The notes: generated by a model not told the origin, from the sequence alone. Numbered from the stretch's first letter, positions 6,980-15,602 are shown. The stretch is DNA of 35,253 bases from Lachnospiraceae bacterium UBA7225 (GCA_002473385.1 DKTR01000006.1:1-35253); one strand, 5' to 3'. Numbers and translations are program-made.

Positions 6980-8491
6980 CTACATCCCGACGGAAACTCT
7001 CAGCATCTGGAATGACAACGGTTCCAGTTCTCCCTGTATCCGACCGTCCCTGCAAATAAAGTTCTGCATATGCTCCGGTCTCACACATTCATGATTTTCC
7101 TGATTGGTAGCTTTTTTATCTTTATGGCAAAGAACAACAGATTCTATCATTTCTCCGGCTTCAAAGCCCTCTATGTCGATCTCTACCTGCATTTTTTCCT
7201 CTGCACGATTAACAAAAAACATCGCAAGCTCACTTTTCTCCGGATTGCAGACCACCAGATGATCCACATACGGCACCTCCGAAAAGCCGGATGCTTCGTA
7301 GGAAGGTCCGTCCATGCGCGTATCCATTACAACTCCCCGTCCCCATGCAGATAAATACGCAAACGGGTAAAAATTAGGCTGCACCCACACATCGCCCCCG
7401 CGTTTTGTCATGATGCAGGCGCTGATATTAGTCAGCAGGGACTGGCAGGCTATTTTAACGCGCCCGCTGTTGCGCACCAGACTGAACAGCATACTTGCAA
7501 ACAGCAGTGCATCCTCCATAGTATAAATCTGTTCGCTGATCGGCGGGGCAATCTGCCATGGATGTTTCTCTGTATCCTCCTGTACCACCTTATCCGGAAT
7601 GGACCATACTCCCCATTCATCAAAACAGATATTTATCTGCTTCGACGAATGCTTCTGCGCCTTAACCATATCGCAAATGCCGGCAACCGTCCGGATATAG
7701 CGCTCCATATCCAGAGACTGGGCAAGAAATCCGGCTGTTCCCTTCTCCTGTCCGCCGTAATACTGATGCAGAGAAATGTAATCGGCACATTCATAGGTGT
7801 GGGACAGAACCACCCGCTCCCATTCTCCAAAGGTTGCATTTGTAGACATAGAGCTGCCGCACACTACCAGTTCAATGGACGGATCCAGAAGCTTCATGGC
7901 CTTTCCTGTCTCATACGCCAGCCTGCCGTACTCCTCTGCTGTCTTATGACCAATCTGCCAGATTCCATCCATTTCATTGCCAAGACACCATGTTTTGATG
8001 CCATATGGTTCCTTTCTTCCATACTGGCAGCGCAGGTCGCTGTAATATGTCCCTGCCGGCAGGTTGCAATATTCCAGCAAAGACAGAGCCTCTTCTATCC
8101 CCTTTGTTCCCAGATTCACCGCAAACACCGGTTCCACCCGGGCTTTTGCAGCCCAGCGCATAAATTCATCCGTACCCACTTCATTTGTCTCGATGCTCTT
8201 CCATGCCAGATCCCGTTTTCTTGGTCTGTCTTTCACCGGTCCGATCCCATCCATCCAGTTATAATTTGAAACAAAGTTTCCGCCGGGATAGCGGACAGCG
8301 GTCACGCCCATATCCCTTACTTTCTGGATAACATCCATGCGGAATCCATCTTTATCAGCTTTTGCATGTCCGGGCTCATAAATTCCGGAATACACCACCC
8401 GCCCCATGTGCTCCACAAAAGAACCATAAATTCTGGAGTCCACCCCGGCTTTGCAAAACATTTTATGCACCAGTATTTTCGTCTTTTTCAT
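6980..8491 (-). CDS. Alpha-L-arabinofuranosidase, GH51
   Basis: The enzyme removes terminal alpha-L-arabinofuranosyl residues from arabinan, arabinoxylan or their oligosaccharides with retention of configuration. The 503-residue product has the GH51 pattern: IYGSFVEHMGRVVYSGIYEP (21-40), VTAVRYPGGNFVSNYNWMDG (63-82), the acid/base Glu173 in WCLGNEMDG, and the nucleophile Glu292 in CFDEWGVW. A C-terminal beta domain follows. There is no signal peptide, so it is cytoplasmic and acts on imported oligosaccharides. It is the last gene of the binding-protein/permease operon, 21 bp after the second permease, with a GAGAGG ribosome binding site. The substrate preference between arabinan and arabinoxylan fragments cannot be read from sequence. 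Confidence 0.93.
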   Translation of the reverse strand: MKKTKILVHKMFCKAGVDSRIYGSFVEHMGRVVYSGIYEPGHAKADKDGFRMDVIQKVRDMGVTAVRYPGGNFVSNYNWMDGIGPVKDRPRKRDLAWKSIETNEVGTDEFMRWAAKARVEPVFAVNLGTKGIEEALSLLEYCNLPAGTYYSDLRCQYGRKEPYGIKTWCLGNEMDGIWQIGHKTAEEYGRLAYETGKAMKLLDPSIELVVCGSSMSTNATFGEWERVVLSHTYECADYISLHQYYGGQEKGTAGFLAQSLDMERYIRTVAGICDMVKAQKHSSKQINICFDEWGVWSIPDKVVQEDTEKHPWQIAPPISEQIYTMEDALLFASMLFSLVRNSGRVKIACQSLLTNISACIMTKRGGDVWVQPNFYPFAYLSAWGRGVVMDTRMDGPSYEASGFSEVPYVDHLVVCNPEKSELAMFFVNRAEEKMQVEIDIEGFEAGEMIESVVLCHKDKKATNQENHECVRPEHMQNFICRDGRIQGELEPLSFQMLRVSVGM

Positions 8492-8512
8492 GATAATCCT
8501 CTCAATCTGTTT

Positions 8513-9349
8513 TTATTCCTTCATGCCCTGTGTGGCAATTCCCTCCATAAAAAATCTCTGTCCAAACAGGAAAAGCACCAGAAGCGGGGCGACCGAAATC
8601 ACCGTTGCAGCCAGCGTTGGTCCAAACTTAATAGAATTGCTTCCCACCAGAATTGCCAGCCCTGCCGACAGCGTCCGCATATCCACCGAGCTTGTCAGCA
8701 TCATAGGATAAAGCAAATCATTCCAGTTATTCATGAAATGATAAATGCCCAGTGTGACCAGAGCCGGTTTTGCAAGCGGCACAATGATCCGTGCGTAAAT
8801 CTGCCGCTCTTTCATGCCGTCAATCCTGGCTGCTTCATCCAGTTCCTTTGGTATTCCCGCGAAAAACGAAGTCAGCATATAGATCCCGTATGCGCTGGCT
8901 GCCCTTGGAAGGATCAGTCCTGCATATGTATTTAAAATGCCAAACTTAAATTCCTCCAGGTAAAGCGGAATCATAACAACCTGAAACGGCACCATCATGG
9001 TCAGCAGCATGACTGCAAATAACAGATTTTTTCCCCGGAAGCGCATCCTTCCAAAAGCATATGCAGACATAGAGTCAAAAAACAGACTGATAACCGTCAC
9101 ACTTCCGGCAAAAACCACCGTATTACACAACATCCGCAATACCGGAATTGTTTTCAGAACGTATCTGTACTGATCAGTCACCCATTCCTGCGGAAAAAAA
9201 TGCGGCGGCCACTTAATCACCTCCGCATCCGACTTAAATGAGGATACCAGCAGCCAGATCAGCGGCAGAAGGACAACAGCCATGATCAGAATCATTACTA
9301 TATAGCCTGTCATATCAAATAACGCAGGCTTTCTCCGGCTCTTTTTCAT
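8513..9349 (-). CDS. Carbohydrate ABC transporter permease (MalG type)
   Basis: This 278-residue inner-membrane permease of the CUT1 class has about six transmembrane segments. The cytoplasmic EAA loop that docks the ATPase reads ELDEAARIDGMKERQIYARI, followed by IVPLAKPAL. The N terminus (VLLPLIWLLVSSFKSDAEV) is typical of the MalG partner. Its ATG overlaps the stop of the upstream permease gene by 4 bp (9346-9349), so translation is coupled. No ATPase is encoded in the operon; CUT1 systems in Firmicutes commonly share a MsmX/MsmK-type ATPase encoded elsewhere. It presumably carries arabinose-containing oligosaccharides, inferred from the linked GH51 gene. Confidence 0.92.
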   Translation of the reverse strand: MKKSRRKPALFDMTGYIVMILIMAVVLLPLIWLLVSSFKSDAEVIKWPPHFFPQEWVTDQYRYVLKTIPVLRMLCNTVVFAGSVTVISLFFDSMSAYAFGRMRFRGKNLLFAVMLLTMMVPFQVVMIPLYLEEFKFGILNTYAGLILPRAASAYGIYMLTSFFAGIPKELDEAARIDGMKERQIYARIIVPLAKPALVTLGIYHFMNNWNDLLYPMMLTSSVDMRTLSAGLAILVGSNSIKFGPTLAATVISVAPLLVLFLFGQRFFMEGIATQGMKE

Positions 9350-10236
9350 CCTTCGTCACCTCCCCGGTTAAATGTATACTTTCTCATAACAAACGTAATT
9401 ACTGCAATAATCAGAAACAGATAAAATGCCACTGCCGATGCATACCCAAGGTCGTAAGGCGCTGTCTGAAAGCCTCTGTTATAAATATACCCCACCAGAG
9501 TCTCCGTTTTATTCTGAGGTCCTCCCTGTGTCATAACGTAGATCTGGTCAAACACCTGCAGAGACATGATAAGCGTTGTTACCACACAGAAACCGATCGT
9601 TTCCCGGATCCCCGGTATTGTCACATAAAAAAATTTCTGCAGTCCATTTGCACCATCCAGTTCCGCGGCCTCATAGAGGGACCCGGACACACCGAGTCCC
9701 GCCGCGGAGAGTACTGTCAGCGTATACCCAAAATTTTTCCAGACCGTCACCAGAATAACCGTCGGCATAGCCCATACCGCACTGCTCAGAAGATTTGGCA
9801 TACTTATCCCGATTTTGCTTAAAAGATAAGACAGTACTCCATAATTCTTGTTTAAAATCATGGACCACATAATGCTCACCGCCGTCATCGAGCACACATA
9901 GGGAATGTAAAATGTAGTGCGCAAAAGCTTATGAAATCTGCTGTTCTTCGTCATAAACATCAGCAGAAGCAACGCCAGCAGAATCTGCAGAGGCACTTCA
10001 ATCAGCGCAAAGCAGACCGTATTCCATGTAGCGTTCCATACTCTGGAATCGCCCAGCATCCTAGTATAATTTCCAATTCCCGCGAAGCTAATATCATTCA
10101 TGTAAATATCAATGTTCATCAGACTGATTCCTGCGGCGCCCGCCAATGGGACAAACACAAAGATCGTCAGAACAATAAATGACGGCATCAGAAACAAGTA
10201 TGCTGTATTCTGATTTTTAGACGTTCTCTTCTTCAT
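9346..10236 (-). CDS. Carbohydrate ABC transporter permease (MalF type)
   Basis: This 296-residue CUT1 permease pairs with the MalG-type protein encoded next to it. It starts NTAYLFLMPSFIVLTIFVFVP, the usual first membrane segment. Its EAA loop reads LYEAAELDGANGLQKFFYVT, followed by IPGIRET. The segment VFDQIYVMTQGGP near the C terminus is a common MalF-class motif. The ATG at 10236 was chosen because GAGGAG lies upstream; a start at 10275 would overlap the binding-protein gene and lacks such a site. It lies 25 bp after the binding-protein gene. The substrate is inferred from context to be an arabinose-containing oligosaccharide. Confidence 0.92.
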   Translation of the reverse strand: MKKRTSKNQNTAYLFLMPSFIVLTIFVFVPLAGAAGISLMNIDIYMNDISFAGIGNYTRMLGDSRVWNATWNTVCFALIEVPLQILLALLLLMFMTKNSRFHKLLRTTFYIPYVCSMTAVSIMWSMILNKNYGVLSYLLSKIGISMPNLLSSAVWAMPTVILVTVWKNFGYTLTVLSAAGLGVSGSLYEAAELDGANGLQKFFYVTIPGIRETIGFCVVTTLIMSLQVFDQIYVMTQGGPQNKTETLVGYIYNRGFQTAPYDLGYASAVAFYLFLIIAVITFVMRKYTFNRGGDEG

Positions 10237-10261
10237 CAAATACGCTCCTCGTAAAGTCTCC

Positions 10262-11515
10262 TTACTGATTTGCAATTATCCCATCCAGCGTATCAGACGC
10301 AGACTGCAGGCTTTCTGCCACATCGTTCCCTGCCAGAACAGATTCCATCAAGGGCTGCATAACATCCTTGTCAATCTGGCTGCCGATAGACAGACCAAGA
10401 TGCCAGTCGCGGCCGATTTCTGACGCTGCGGATACACTGCTGAGGATCTCATTGTTTTTAATTTCTTCATCCTCCAGCACAGAATAGGACCATACCGGGA
10501 AACCGTTTCTGTTCGACCATTCTTTCAGAGTGCTATCTGACAGCCAATAAGCCATAAACTCATAAACTGCCTTCCTTACAGCATCATCTGCTCCCTTAGT
10601 CAGCATCCAGGAGCACCCTCCTTCAGGTGAATATGCTCCGTCAGTACCGGCCGGAATTGCAGCCACACCAAAATTAACTCCCAGCTCTGTCAGCCCATTG
10701 ATGTTCCATGGTCCGCTGGTATACATAGCAAGTTGTCCGGACTGCAGCATAGTATCCGCATCCGCCGCGCTCAGTCCCTCCGGTGAAACGCCTTCATTCA
10801 TCACCAGATCCTGAAGCCAGGTCAGTGTATCAATATTTTCCTGCGAATTAAGCAAATTTTCTGTTCCGTCCACACTGATTACATCGCCTCCATTTGCCCA
10901 GAGCCAGCATACATAGGCGGCATAGTCATACGGAATTCCCAGTCCATACTGATTTTTCGAGGTATCCGTGCAGGCAATCGCCGCTTCCTTCAGTTCGTCC
11001 AGCGTAGCGGGCGGATTTTCCGGGTCGAGACCTGCTGCTTCAAAAACATCCTTGTTATAATACAGATACTGCAGATTGTACTGCATGGGAACTCCATATA
11101 AAGTATCGCCGATATAGGATTTCTGCACAACATTTTCATAAAAACCGCTCTCATCTATTCCCGTTGTCTCCCAGAAATCACTGATGTCTTCAATCAGACC
11201 GTTCGCCGCATACTGCTCCAGATATTCGATTCCCATCAGAATGAAGGACGGTCCGGTGCCGGTGGATATTGCTGTCGGCAGCTTAGACTGCAGAGTATCG
11301 CTGTCCATGATATCAATTTCCACCGTGATTCCTTCTTCGTTTGTCTCATTAAAGTCGGCAACCAGTTCGCGCAGAACGTCTCCGTCAGAACCTGTAAAAT
11401 TACACCAGAAGGATATTGTGACCGGTTCCGGTTCTTCCGCGAAAACGGTCATCCCGTTTCCCATGGATGCTGTCATGGCCATAGCCATCATTATAGCTGC
11501 TGCTCGTTTCTTCAT
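10262..11515 (-). CDS. Extracellular sugar-binding protein of a CUT1 ABC importer
   Basis: This 417-residue protein captures the sugar outside the membrane and delivers it to the two permeases. Residues of 1-26 form a Sec signal peptide (MKKRAAAIMMAMAMTASM, ending VFA before EEPEP). The mature part has the family 1 binding-protein pattern: VTISFWCNFTG, VPMQYNLQYLYYNKDVFEAAGLDP without gaps around residue 145, and GQLAMYTSGPWNINGL. There is no lipobox Cys after the signal, which is unusual for a Gram-positive binding protein, so the anchor is unclear. The ATG at 11515 has GGAGG upstream. It is the first gene of the operon and follows a strong promoter with a palindromic operator. Confidence 0.92.
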   Translation of the reverse strand: MKKRAAAIMMAMAMTASMGNGMTVFAEEPEPVTISFWCNFTGSDGDVLRELVADFNETNEEGITVEIDIMDSDTLQSKLPTAISTGTGPSFILMGIEYLEQYAANGLIEDISDFWETTGIDESGFYENVVQKSYIGDTLYGVPMQYNLQYLYYNKDVFEAAGLDPENPPATLDELKEAAIACTDTSKNQYGLGIPYDYAAYVCWLWANGGDVISVDGTENLLNSQENIDTLTWLQDLVMNEGVSPEGLSAADADTMLQSGQLAMYTSGPWNINGLTELGVNFGVAAIPAGTDGAYSPEGGCSWMLTKGADDAVRKAVYEFMAYWLSDSTLKEWSNRNGFPVWSYSVLEDEEIKNNEILSSVSAASEIGRDWHLGLSIGSQIDKDVMQPLMESVLAGNDVAESLQSASDTLDGIIANQ

Positions 11516-11582
11516 ACTTTTACCTCCATTTCACTGTACGTTTGATTTGTTTGATTGGTTTCCTTGTTATCCTTTCCTTTGC

Positions 11583-11594
11583 GTACACGTATAC
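11583..11594. promoter_or_regulatory. Secondary operator, near-palindrome GTACACGTATAC
   Basis: It differs from the palindrome at 11637-11648 at one position. The two centres are 54 bp apart, about five helical turns, and both copies are preceded by GC. This arrangement suits cooperative binding or looping by a LacI-type repressor. Confidence 0.6.
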
Positions 11595-11636
11595 ATTTTT
11601 TGCGCAAAACCCTTGTTTTGTTTATTTTGATATTGC

Positions 11637-11648
11637 GTACACGTGTAC
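11637..11648. promoter_or_regulatory. Main operator, perfect palindrome GTACACGTGTAC
   Basis: A perfect 12-bp dyad with central CG, the hallmark of LacI-family operators. It starts 12 bp after the -10 box of the minus-strand promoter, so it covers the transcription start and a bound repressor would block initiation. The probable ligand is the LacI protein encoded at 5835-6839. Confidence 0.75.
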
Positions 11649-11660
11649 TCTATGCAGTAA

Positions 11661-11689
11661 ATTATACATTTCGCACAATACAATGTCAA
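11661..11689 (-). promoter_or_regulatory. Consensus promoter of the arabinoside ABC/GH51 operon
   Basis: On the minus strand TTGACA (11684-11689) and TATAAT (11661-11666) are separated by exactly 17 bp, a perfect sigma-A promoter. The start codon of the binding-protein gene is about 145 bp downstream. The long leader holds both operators and no ORF that I can support. Confidence 0.88.
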
Positions 11690-11785
11690 TCTATTTTTCA
11701 AAAAACAACTTCCAAAAATGCTTTTGAAATTTTGTGAAATCTGCACAAATGTACCCAGACCGGGCATTTCACATCTGTTATACGC

Positions 11786-11826
11786 AAAAAACTCCGGGTA
11801 AGGCTGTAATGCCATCCCGGAGTTTT
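11786..11826 (-). terminator. Rho-independent terminator of the acyltransferase gene
   Basis: AAAACTCCGGG (11788-11798) and CCCGGAGTTTT (11816-11826) form an 11-bp perfect stem around a 17-base loop. On the minus strand the stem ends in six T. It lies 29 bp after the acyltransferase stop. The flanking A/T tracts may let it also stop + strand transcripts. Confidence 0.85.
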
Positions 11827-11854
11827 CTTGCCTGTCTCCTGTAATTCTTCATCT

Positions 11855-12979
11855 TTATTTGTGTTTATAATTTCCATGGTACCATCTAATCCAGTGGCAG
11901 TCACCAAACCGCATGGAAAGCAAAACCGCCAGCAATGCACTCACCGCAAGAATAAAAAGCACGCACACCCCCACCGGGAGCACCGTCTGCATCTTTTCCA
12001 CCACGGGAATTATTTTAAACGGATAAAGAAAAATGTAGTGTAAAAAGTAAACCTGCAGGGTACGTGCTCCATACACCGATACCGGCAGCTTCTTTTTCGG
12101 AATGACCGCGAGCAGGCAGTAAATCATGAATGCCGCGGCAGCATAGTGCGCCAGCCGCCAGAATACGCCGCACGCAGGGTTTGCCAGCAGACCTGCCACG
12201 CCCGCCTGTATGCCGTTCATGCCGGAAGCCGCCCCCGACTGCAGATAAACGAATTTCTCTGCTGTCTGTACATAAGCATTTCCCCGTCCATTCAGAAGCG
12301 GACGCAGCCCGTAAAAGAAATCCGGCTGTATGACTGCTGCCAGCACAAACAGCAGGATACCTGCCGTTCCTGCTGCCCGGTGAACAGGTTTTGACACACT
12401 TTTCAGCAGCTTCCCGGCATCTATATACAGACCTGCCCAGAAAAACGGAAAAAAAACGATCGTTTTGGAAATACAGAGAAAGTCGCCGGCAACATCCGTG
12501 TATCCAAGTACGCATGTCAGCGCAATGTTTACCGCAAGTATTGCAAACACATTCCATTTTGGGGGAATAACACGGTATTTTTGCAGAACATAAGCCATCG
12601 CATACCAGAACGCCATGCTGAGCATAAACCACGGAATACCACTTTCTGAAAGCAGATTAAAATCAAAGGTACGGCGCAAAATCATAGACGGAAGTCCCAG
12701 AAGCAGCTTACACAAAACATACAGCGCCAGAAATTCGCCAATCCTTTTTATCATCCGCTTCTTATCCGACAGGGCGCTCTTTGCAAATAAACCGCTCACA
12801 AACACAAATGCAGGCATATGAAATACGTAAATTGCTCCATAAAGCCCTCGCGCTGCCATAGAAAGACTGTCGGAAATACCAGCTCCCGGATCCGTATAAA
12901 AATCCGCAAAATGCCCGGCAATCACCAGGACAATCAGCAGAAATTTCAAATTATCATATGCGTACTCCCGCTTTTTCAA
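11855..12979 (-). CDS. Membrane acyltransferase, acyltransferase-3 family
   Basis: This integral membrane protein of about 374 residues has roughly ten hydrophobic segments. It probably transfers an acyl group to a sugar or cell-envelope glycan. The family signs are YAYDNLKFLLIVLVIAGHF near the N terminus, with the conserved His of the first membrane segment, and YVFHMPAFVFVSGLFAK, which matches the FHMPxFxFxSG motif. LQVYFLHYIFLYP lies near the C terminus. A TTG at 12979 is chosen because GGAGG lies 8 bp upstream; a GTG at 12988 in the same frame is too close to that site. A 24-codon ORF with a better ribosome binding site overlaps the start in another frame. The substrate is unknown. Confidence 0.82.
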   Translation of the reverse strand: MKKREYAYDNLKFLLIVLVIAGHFADFYTDPGAGISDSLSMAARGLYGAIYVFHMPAFVFVSGLFAKSALSDKKRMIKRIGEFLALYVLCKLLLGLPSMILRRTFDFNLLSESGIPWFMLSMAFWYAMAYVLQKYRVIPPKWNVFAILAVNIALTCVLGYTDVAGDFLCISKTIVFFPFFWAGLYIDAGKLLKSVSKPVHRAAGTAGILLFVLAAVIQPDFFYGLRPLLNGRGNAYVQTAEKFVYLQSGAASGMNGIQAGVAGLLANPACGVFWRLAHYAAAAFMIYCLLAVIPKKKLPVSVYGARTLQVYFLHYIFLYPFKIIPVVEKMQTVLPVGVCVLFILAVSALLAVLLSMRFGDCHWIRWYHGNYKHK

Positions 12980-13028
12980 GCAGTCCACCTCCCGTCAGGA
13001 TTTCCCATGTGTCAGACAGCTTTTCCAT
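12954..13028 (-). CDS. Putative 24-residue leader peptide overlapping the acyltransferase start
   Basis: The minus strand reads AAAAAGGAG, a 6-base spacer, then ATG at 13028, which is a near-ideal start. The ORF encodes MEKLSDTWEILTGGG and nine more residues, then TGA at 12954-12956. It begins 23 bp after the rsmI stop and ends inside the acyltransferase gene in a different frame, covering that gene's own ribosome binding site and start. Translating ribosomes would therefore pass over the acyltransferase start, so it may couple or attenuate translation. It could also be a non-functional ORF; no homologue is known to me. Confidence 0.4.
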   Translation of the reverse strand: MEKLSDTWEILTGGGLLEKAGVRI

Positions 13029-13051
13029 CTAAAACTCCTTTTTACATAGAA

Positions 13052-13891
13052 TCACTGCAGCAACTCCTGATAAATGTCTCTTTTTGAAACTCCACGATCC
13101 TTTGCGACCAGTTTCATGGCTTCCTTTTTCTCAATTCCCTGTGAAAGATAGTGTTCCATATGTTCCTTTACGGACAGCTCCTCCCACCGCTGCTGCTCCT
13201 CCTCCCGGATAGCAGCACGGCTCTTTCCCCTGATCACCAGCACGCACTCTCCTTTCGGCGCATGCTCCCGGTAATATTCCAGTGCCTCCGCTACTGTCGT
13301 CTGAAAAACTGTCTCATGCTTTTTGGTAAGCTCACGACATACAGAAATGCTTCGTTCTCCCAGAAACTCTGCCAGCTCCTCCAGCGTGCGCACCAGCCGG
13401 TGCGGCGCTTCATAAAGAACGATTGTCCGTGTCTCCCGTTCCAGTTCCTTTAAAATCTCCTGGCGCTCCTTTTTTTCTGTCGGCAGAAACGCTTCAAAAC
13501 AGAATCTGCGTGTGGGCAGACCGGAAAGTGTAAGCGCCGTCACACAGGCACACGCACCTGGAAGGGATGTCACCTCTACTCCCTCCTCATAGCACATACG
13601 CACCAGTTCCTCGCCCGGATCGGAAATGCCAGGCGTACCCGCATCCGTGATCAGCGCGACGTTCTTTCCCTCCTTCATCTGGCGGATGAGGTCCTTTGCC
13701 TTCTCAATTTTATTGTATTCATGATAGCTTGTCATTGGCGTCCTGATCTCAAAATGATTCAGCAGCTTAATACTGTTGCGGGTGTCCTCCGCCGCGATCA
13801 GATCCGCCTCCTGCAGGGTCCGCAGCACACGCAGCGTCATATCCTCCAGATTTCCGATCGGTGTCGCACACAAATATAATTTTCCTGCCAT
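13052..13891 (-). CDS. rsmI: 16S rRNA (cytidine1402-2'-O)-methyltransferase
   Basis: RsmI adds a 2'-O-methyl group to C1402 in the decoding centre of 16S rRNA, using S-adenosylmethionine. The 279-residue product has the tetrapyrrole-methylase fold with LCATPIGNLEDMTLR (7-21), AEDTRNSIKLLNHF (34-47), the LITDAGTPGISDPGEEL segment (about 80-96) and LPGACACVTALTLSGLPTRR near 109-128. The length is normal. The ATG at 13891 has GGGAGG upstream. It is the last gene of the gmk-like, holB, ricT, trmN6-like, rsmI cluster, an arrangement related to the Bacillus holB-yaaT-yabA-yabB-yazA-yabC region, and lies 53 bp after the trmN6-like gene. Confidence 0.96.
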   Translation of the reverse strand: MAGKLYLCATPIGNLEDMTLRVLRTLQEADLIAAEDTRNSIKLLNHFEIRTPMTSYHEYNKIEKAKDLIRQMKEGKNVALITDAGTPGISDPGEELVRMCYEEGVEVTSLPGACACVTALTLSGLPTRRFCFEAFLPTEKKERQEILKELERETRTIVLYEAPHRLVRTLEELAEFLGERSISVCRELTKKHETVFQTTVAEALEYYREHAPKGECVLVIRGKSRAAIREEEQQRWEELSVKEHMEHYLSQGIEKKEAMKLVAKDRGVSKRDIYQELLQ

Positions 13892-13944
13892 GTCAGCCTC
13901 CCTGTCCGCAGCATTTTTTACCGCTCTCCTTCAAACCGTACCGC

Positions 13945-14682
13945 TCAATATCCGTAAACATCATAAATCTCATCCGTATACACACCCGGCTCTTTATATA
14001 CAATTAGTGGCTTTTCCACCGTAATACGGCTTTTTCCGCCCTTTAAGCCCTCAATCAGAACCATATTCGGCTCCTTATCGATATATGGGTAAACCAGCTT
14101 CATCCGCTTCGGCTCCAGGCGGTTCTTCACCATCACTGTCATAATTTCTGCCAGCCGGAACGGACGGTGCACCATATAAAACCTGCCGTTTTCCCGAAGA
14201 AGCCCGGCCGCCTGGCTAACCACATCCTCCAGCGTGCAAAAAATCTCATGGCGGGCGATTGCTTTCGGCATATCGGGATTCACCAGCCCGTGGTTTCCCG
14301 TCATGTAGGGCGGATTCGTCGTAACCACGTCAAAAGAGGCTCTTCCAAATATGGACACAGCCTCTCTGATATCTCCTTCTACTATGGAAATCCTGTCCGA
14401 TAAACCGTTCAGCTCTACACTGCGCCGTGCCATATCCGCACTTTTCTTCTGAATCTCCAGCCCGGTATAATGCTCACCCGGCATTTTCGCCTCCAGCAGA
14501 ATCGGGATAATTCCGGTACCAGTACCGAGATCCAGAACATGCTCACGCTCTCTTACCCTGGCAAAACCGGAGAGAAGCACCGCATCCATCCCAAAACAGA
14601 AACCGTCCCTGTTCTGGATAATCCGGTACCCATTGCGCTGCAGATCATCTATCCTCTCGCCCTCGTAAAGCTCAATCTTCAT
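13945..14682 (-). CDS. tRNA1(Val) (adenine37-N6)-methyltransferase-like protein (YabB/TrmN6)
   Basis: This 245-residue class I methyltransferase has the SAM-binding motif HVLDLGTGTGIIPILL (48-63). The catalytic NPPY motif of N6-adenine methyltransferases appears as VVTTNPPYMTG. The N terminus (QRNGYRIIQNRDGFCFGMDAVLL) is characteristic of the YabB/TrmN6 group. The likely substrate is A37 of a tRNA, by analogy with E. coli TrmN6. Its start overlaps the end of ricT by 11 bp, so translation is probably coupled. A role in modifying another RNA cannot be excluded. Confidence 0.9.
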   Translation of the reverse strand: MKIELYEGERIDDLQRNGYRIIQNRDGFCFGMDAVLLSGFARVREREHVLDLGTGTGIIPILLEAKMPGEHYTGLEIQKKSADMARRSVELNGLSDRISIVEGDIREAVSIFGRASFDVVTTNPPYMTGNHGLVNPDMPKAIARHEIFCTLEDVVSQAAGLLRENGRFYMVHRPFRLAEIMTVMVKNRLEPKRMKLVYPYIDKEPNMVLIEGLKGGKSRITVEKPLIVYKEPGVYTDEIYDVYGY

Positions 14683-15601
14683 CTAGCCTGGATTTTCCTT
14701 CCTTTTTCTCCATTTTTTCCATTTCTTCCAGCTCAGCAAGCTCTTTCTCTTTATCCTGCCGGCCGTCCTTCCTGCGCTCTTTCTTTTTGCGGGGTCTGAA
14801 TTTCAGTTCCTGCACCGGGTACTCACGCAGCTCCTTCTCGTCATCCACATCCACCAGCACCTTCACTGTCTGACGCAGCACGTTTACACTCTGTACCTCG
14901 CCCTTCAGCCCATCCACCGTCATCACAAAATCCCCATTGTTCGGCAGGCGGCTGTTAAGGTATTCATAGGTTTCTTCCTCATTTTTCAGACAGCACATCA
15001 GTCTTCCGCAAACCCCCGAAATTTTTGTAGGATTCAGGGAAAGATTCTGCTCCTTCGCCATCTTAATAGAAACCGGTGCGAACTCAGCAAGATAGGAATG
15101 ACAGCAGAGCGGGCGCCCACAGGAACCGATTCCGCCCAGAATTTTCGTTTCATCGCGCACACCAATCTGACGCAGCTCGATCCTCGTCTTAAAAACAGAT
15201 GCCAGATCCTTCACCAGCTCGCGAAAGTCAATGCGTCCGTCCGCCGTAAAATAAAAAAGCACTTTATTGTTATCAAATGTATATTCTACGTCAATCAGCT
15301 TCATCTCCAGCTTATGCTTGCGGATTTTTTCCTGACAGATCACATATGCATCCTTCTCACGGATATGATTGCGGCGCACCCGCTCATCATCCTCCGCCGT
15401 AGCAACACGCAGCACCGGCTTGAGCGGCTGAATCACCGTATTCTCCGGCACATCGCGCGTTCCGGTAACTACCCTCCCGTACTCCACACCGCGCGCAGTC
15501 TCAACAATCACATGCTCACCGCGCTTTATCATCATATTTTTCGGATCGAAATAATATATCTTCCCGGCAGTACGAAATCTGACTCCAACTATCTTTGTCA
15601 T
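14672..15601 (-). CDS. ricT: RicT/YaaT, PSP1-domain protein of the RNase Y regulatory complex
   Basis: RicT works with RicA and RicF in a complex that carries [4Fe-4S] clusters, steers RNase Y and affects sporulation and competence in Bacillus. The product of about 309 residues contains the PSP1 domain and the Cys-rich segments GSCGRPLCCHSYL and GVCGRLMCCLKNE that supply cluster ligands. The C-terminal 50 residues are a highly charged Lys/Glu tail. The ATG at 15601 is favoured: it starts one base after the holB stop and has GGAGAG 4 bp upstream. An in-frame ATG at 15613 is possible. It sits between holB and the trmN6-like gene, as in other Firmicutes. Confidence 0.94.
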   Translation of the reverse strand: MTKIVGVRFRTAGKIYYFDPKNMMIKRGEHVIVETARGVEYGRVVTGTRDVPENTVIQPLKPVLRVATAEDDERVRRNHIREKDAYVICQEKIRKHKLEMKLIDVEYTFDNNKVLFYFTADGRIDFRELVKDLASVFKTRIELRQIGVRDETKILGGIGSCGRPLCCHSYLAEFAPVSIKMAKEQNLSLNPTKISGVCGRLMCCLKNEEETYEYLNSRLPNNGDFVMTVDGLKGEVQSVNVLRQTVKVLVDVDDEKELREYPVQELKFRPRKKKERRKDGRQDKEKELAELEEMEKMEKKEGKSRLDED

Positions 15602-15602
15602 G

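Noticed and set aside
7562..8269. 235-residue + strand ORF within the GH51 gene
   Set aside because: Antisense to an enzyme with intact catalytic motifs; no start signal.
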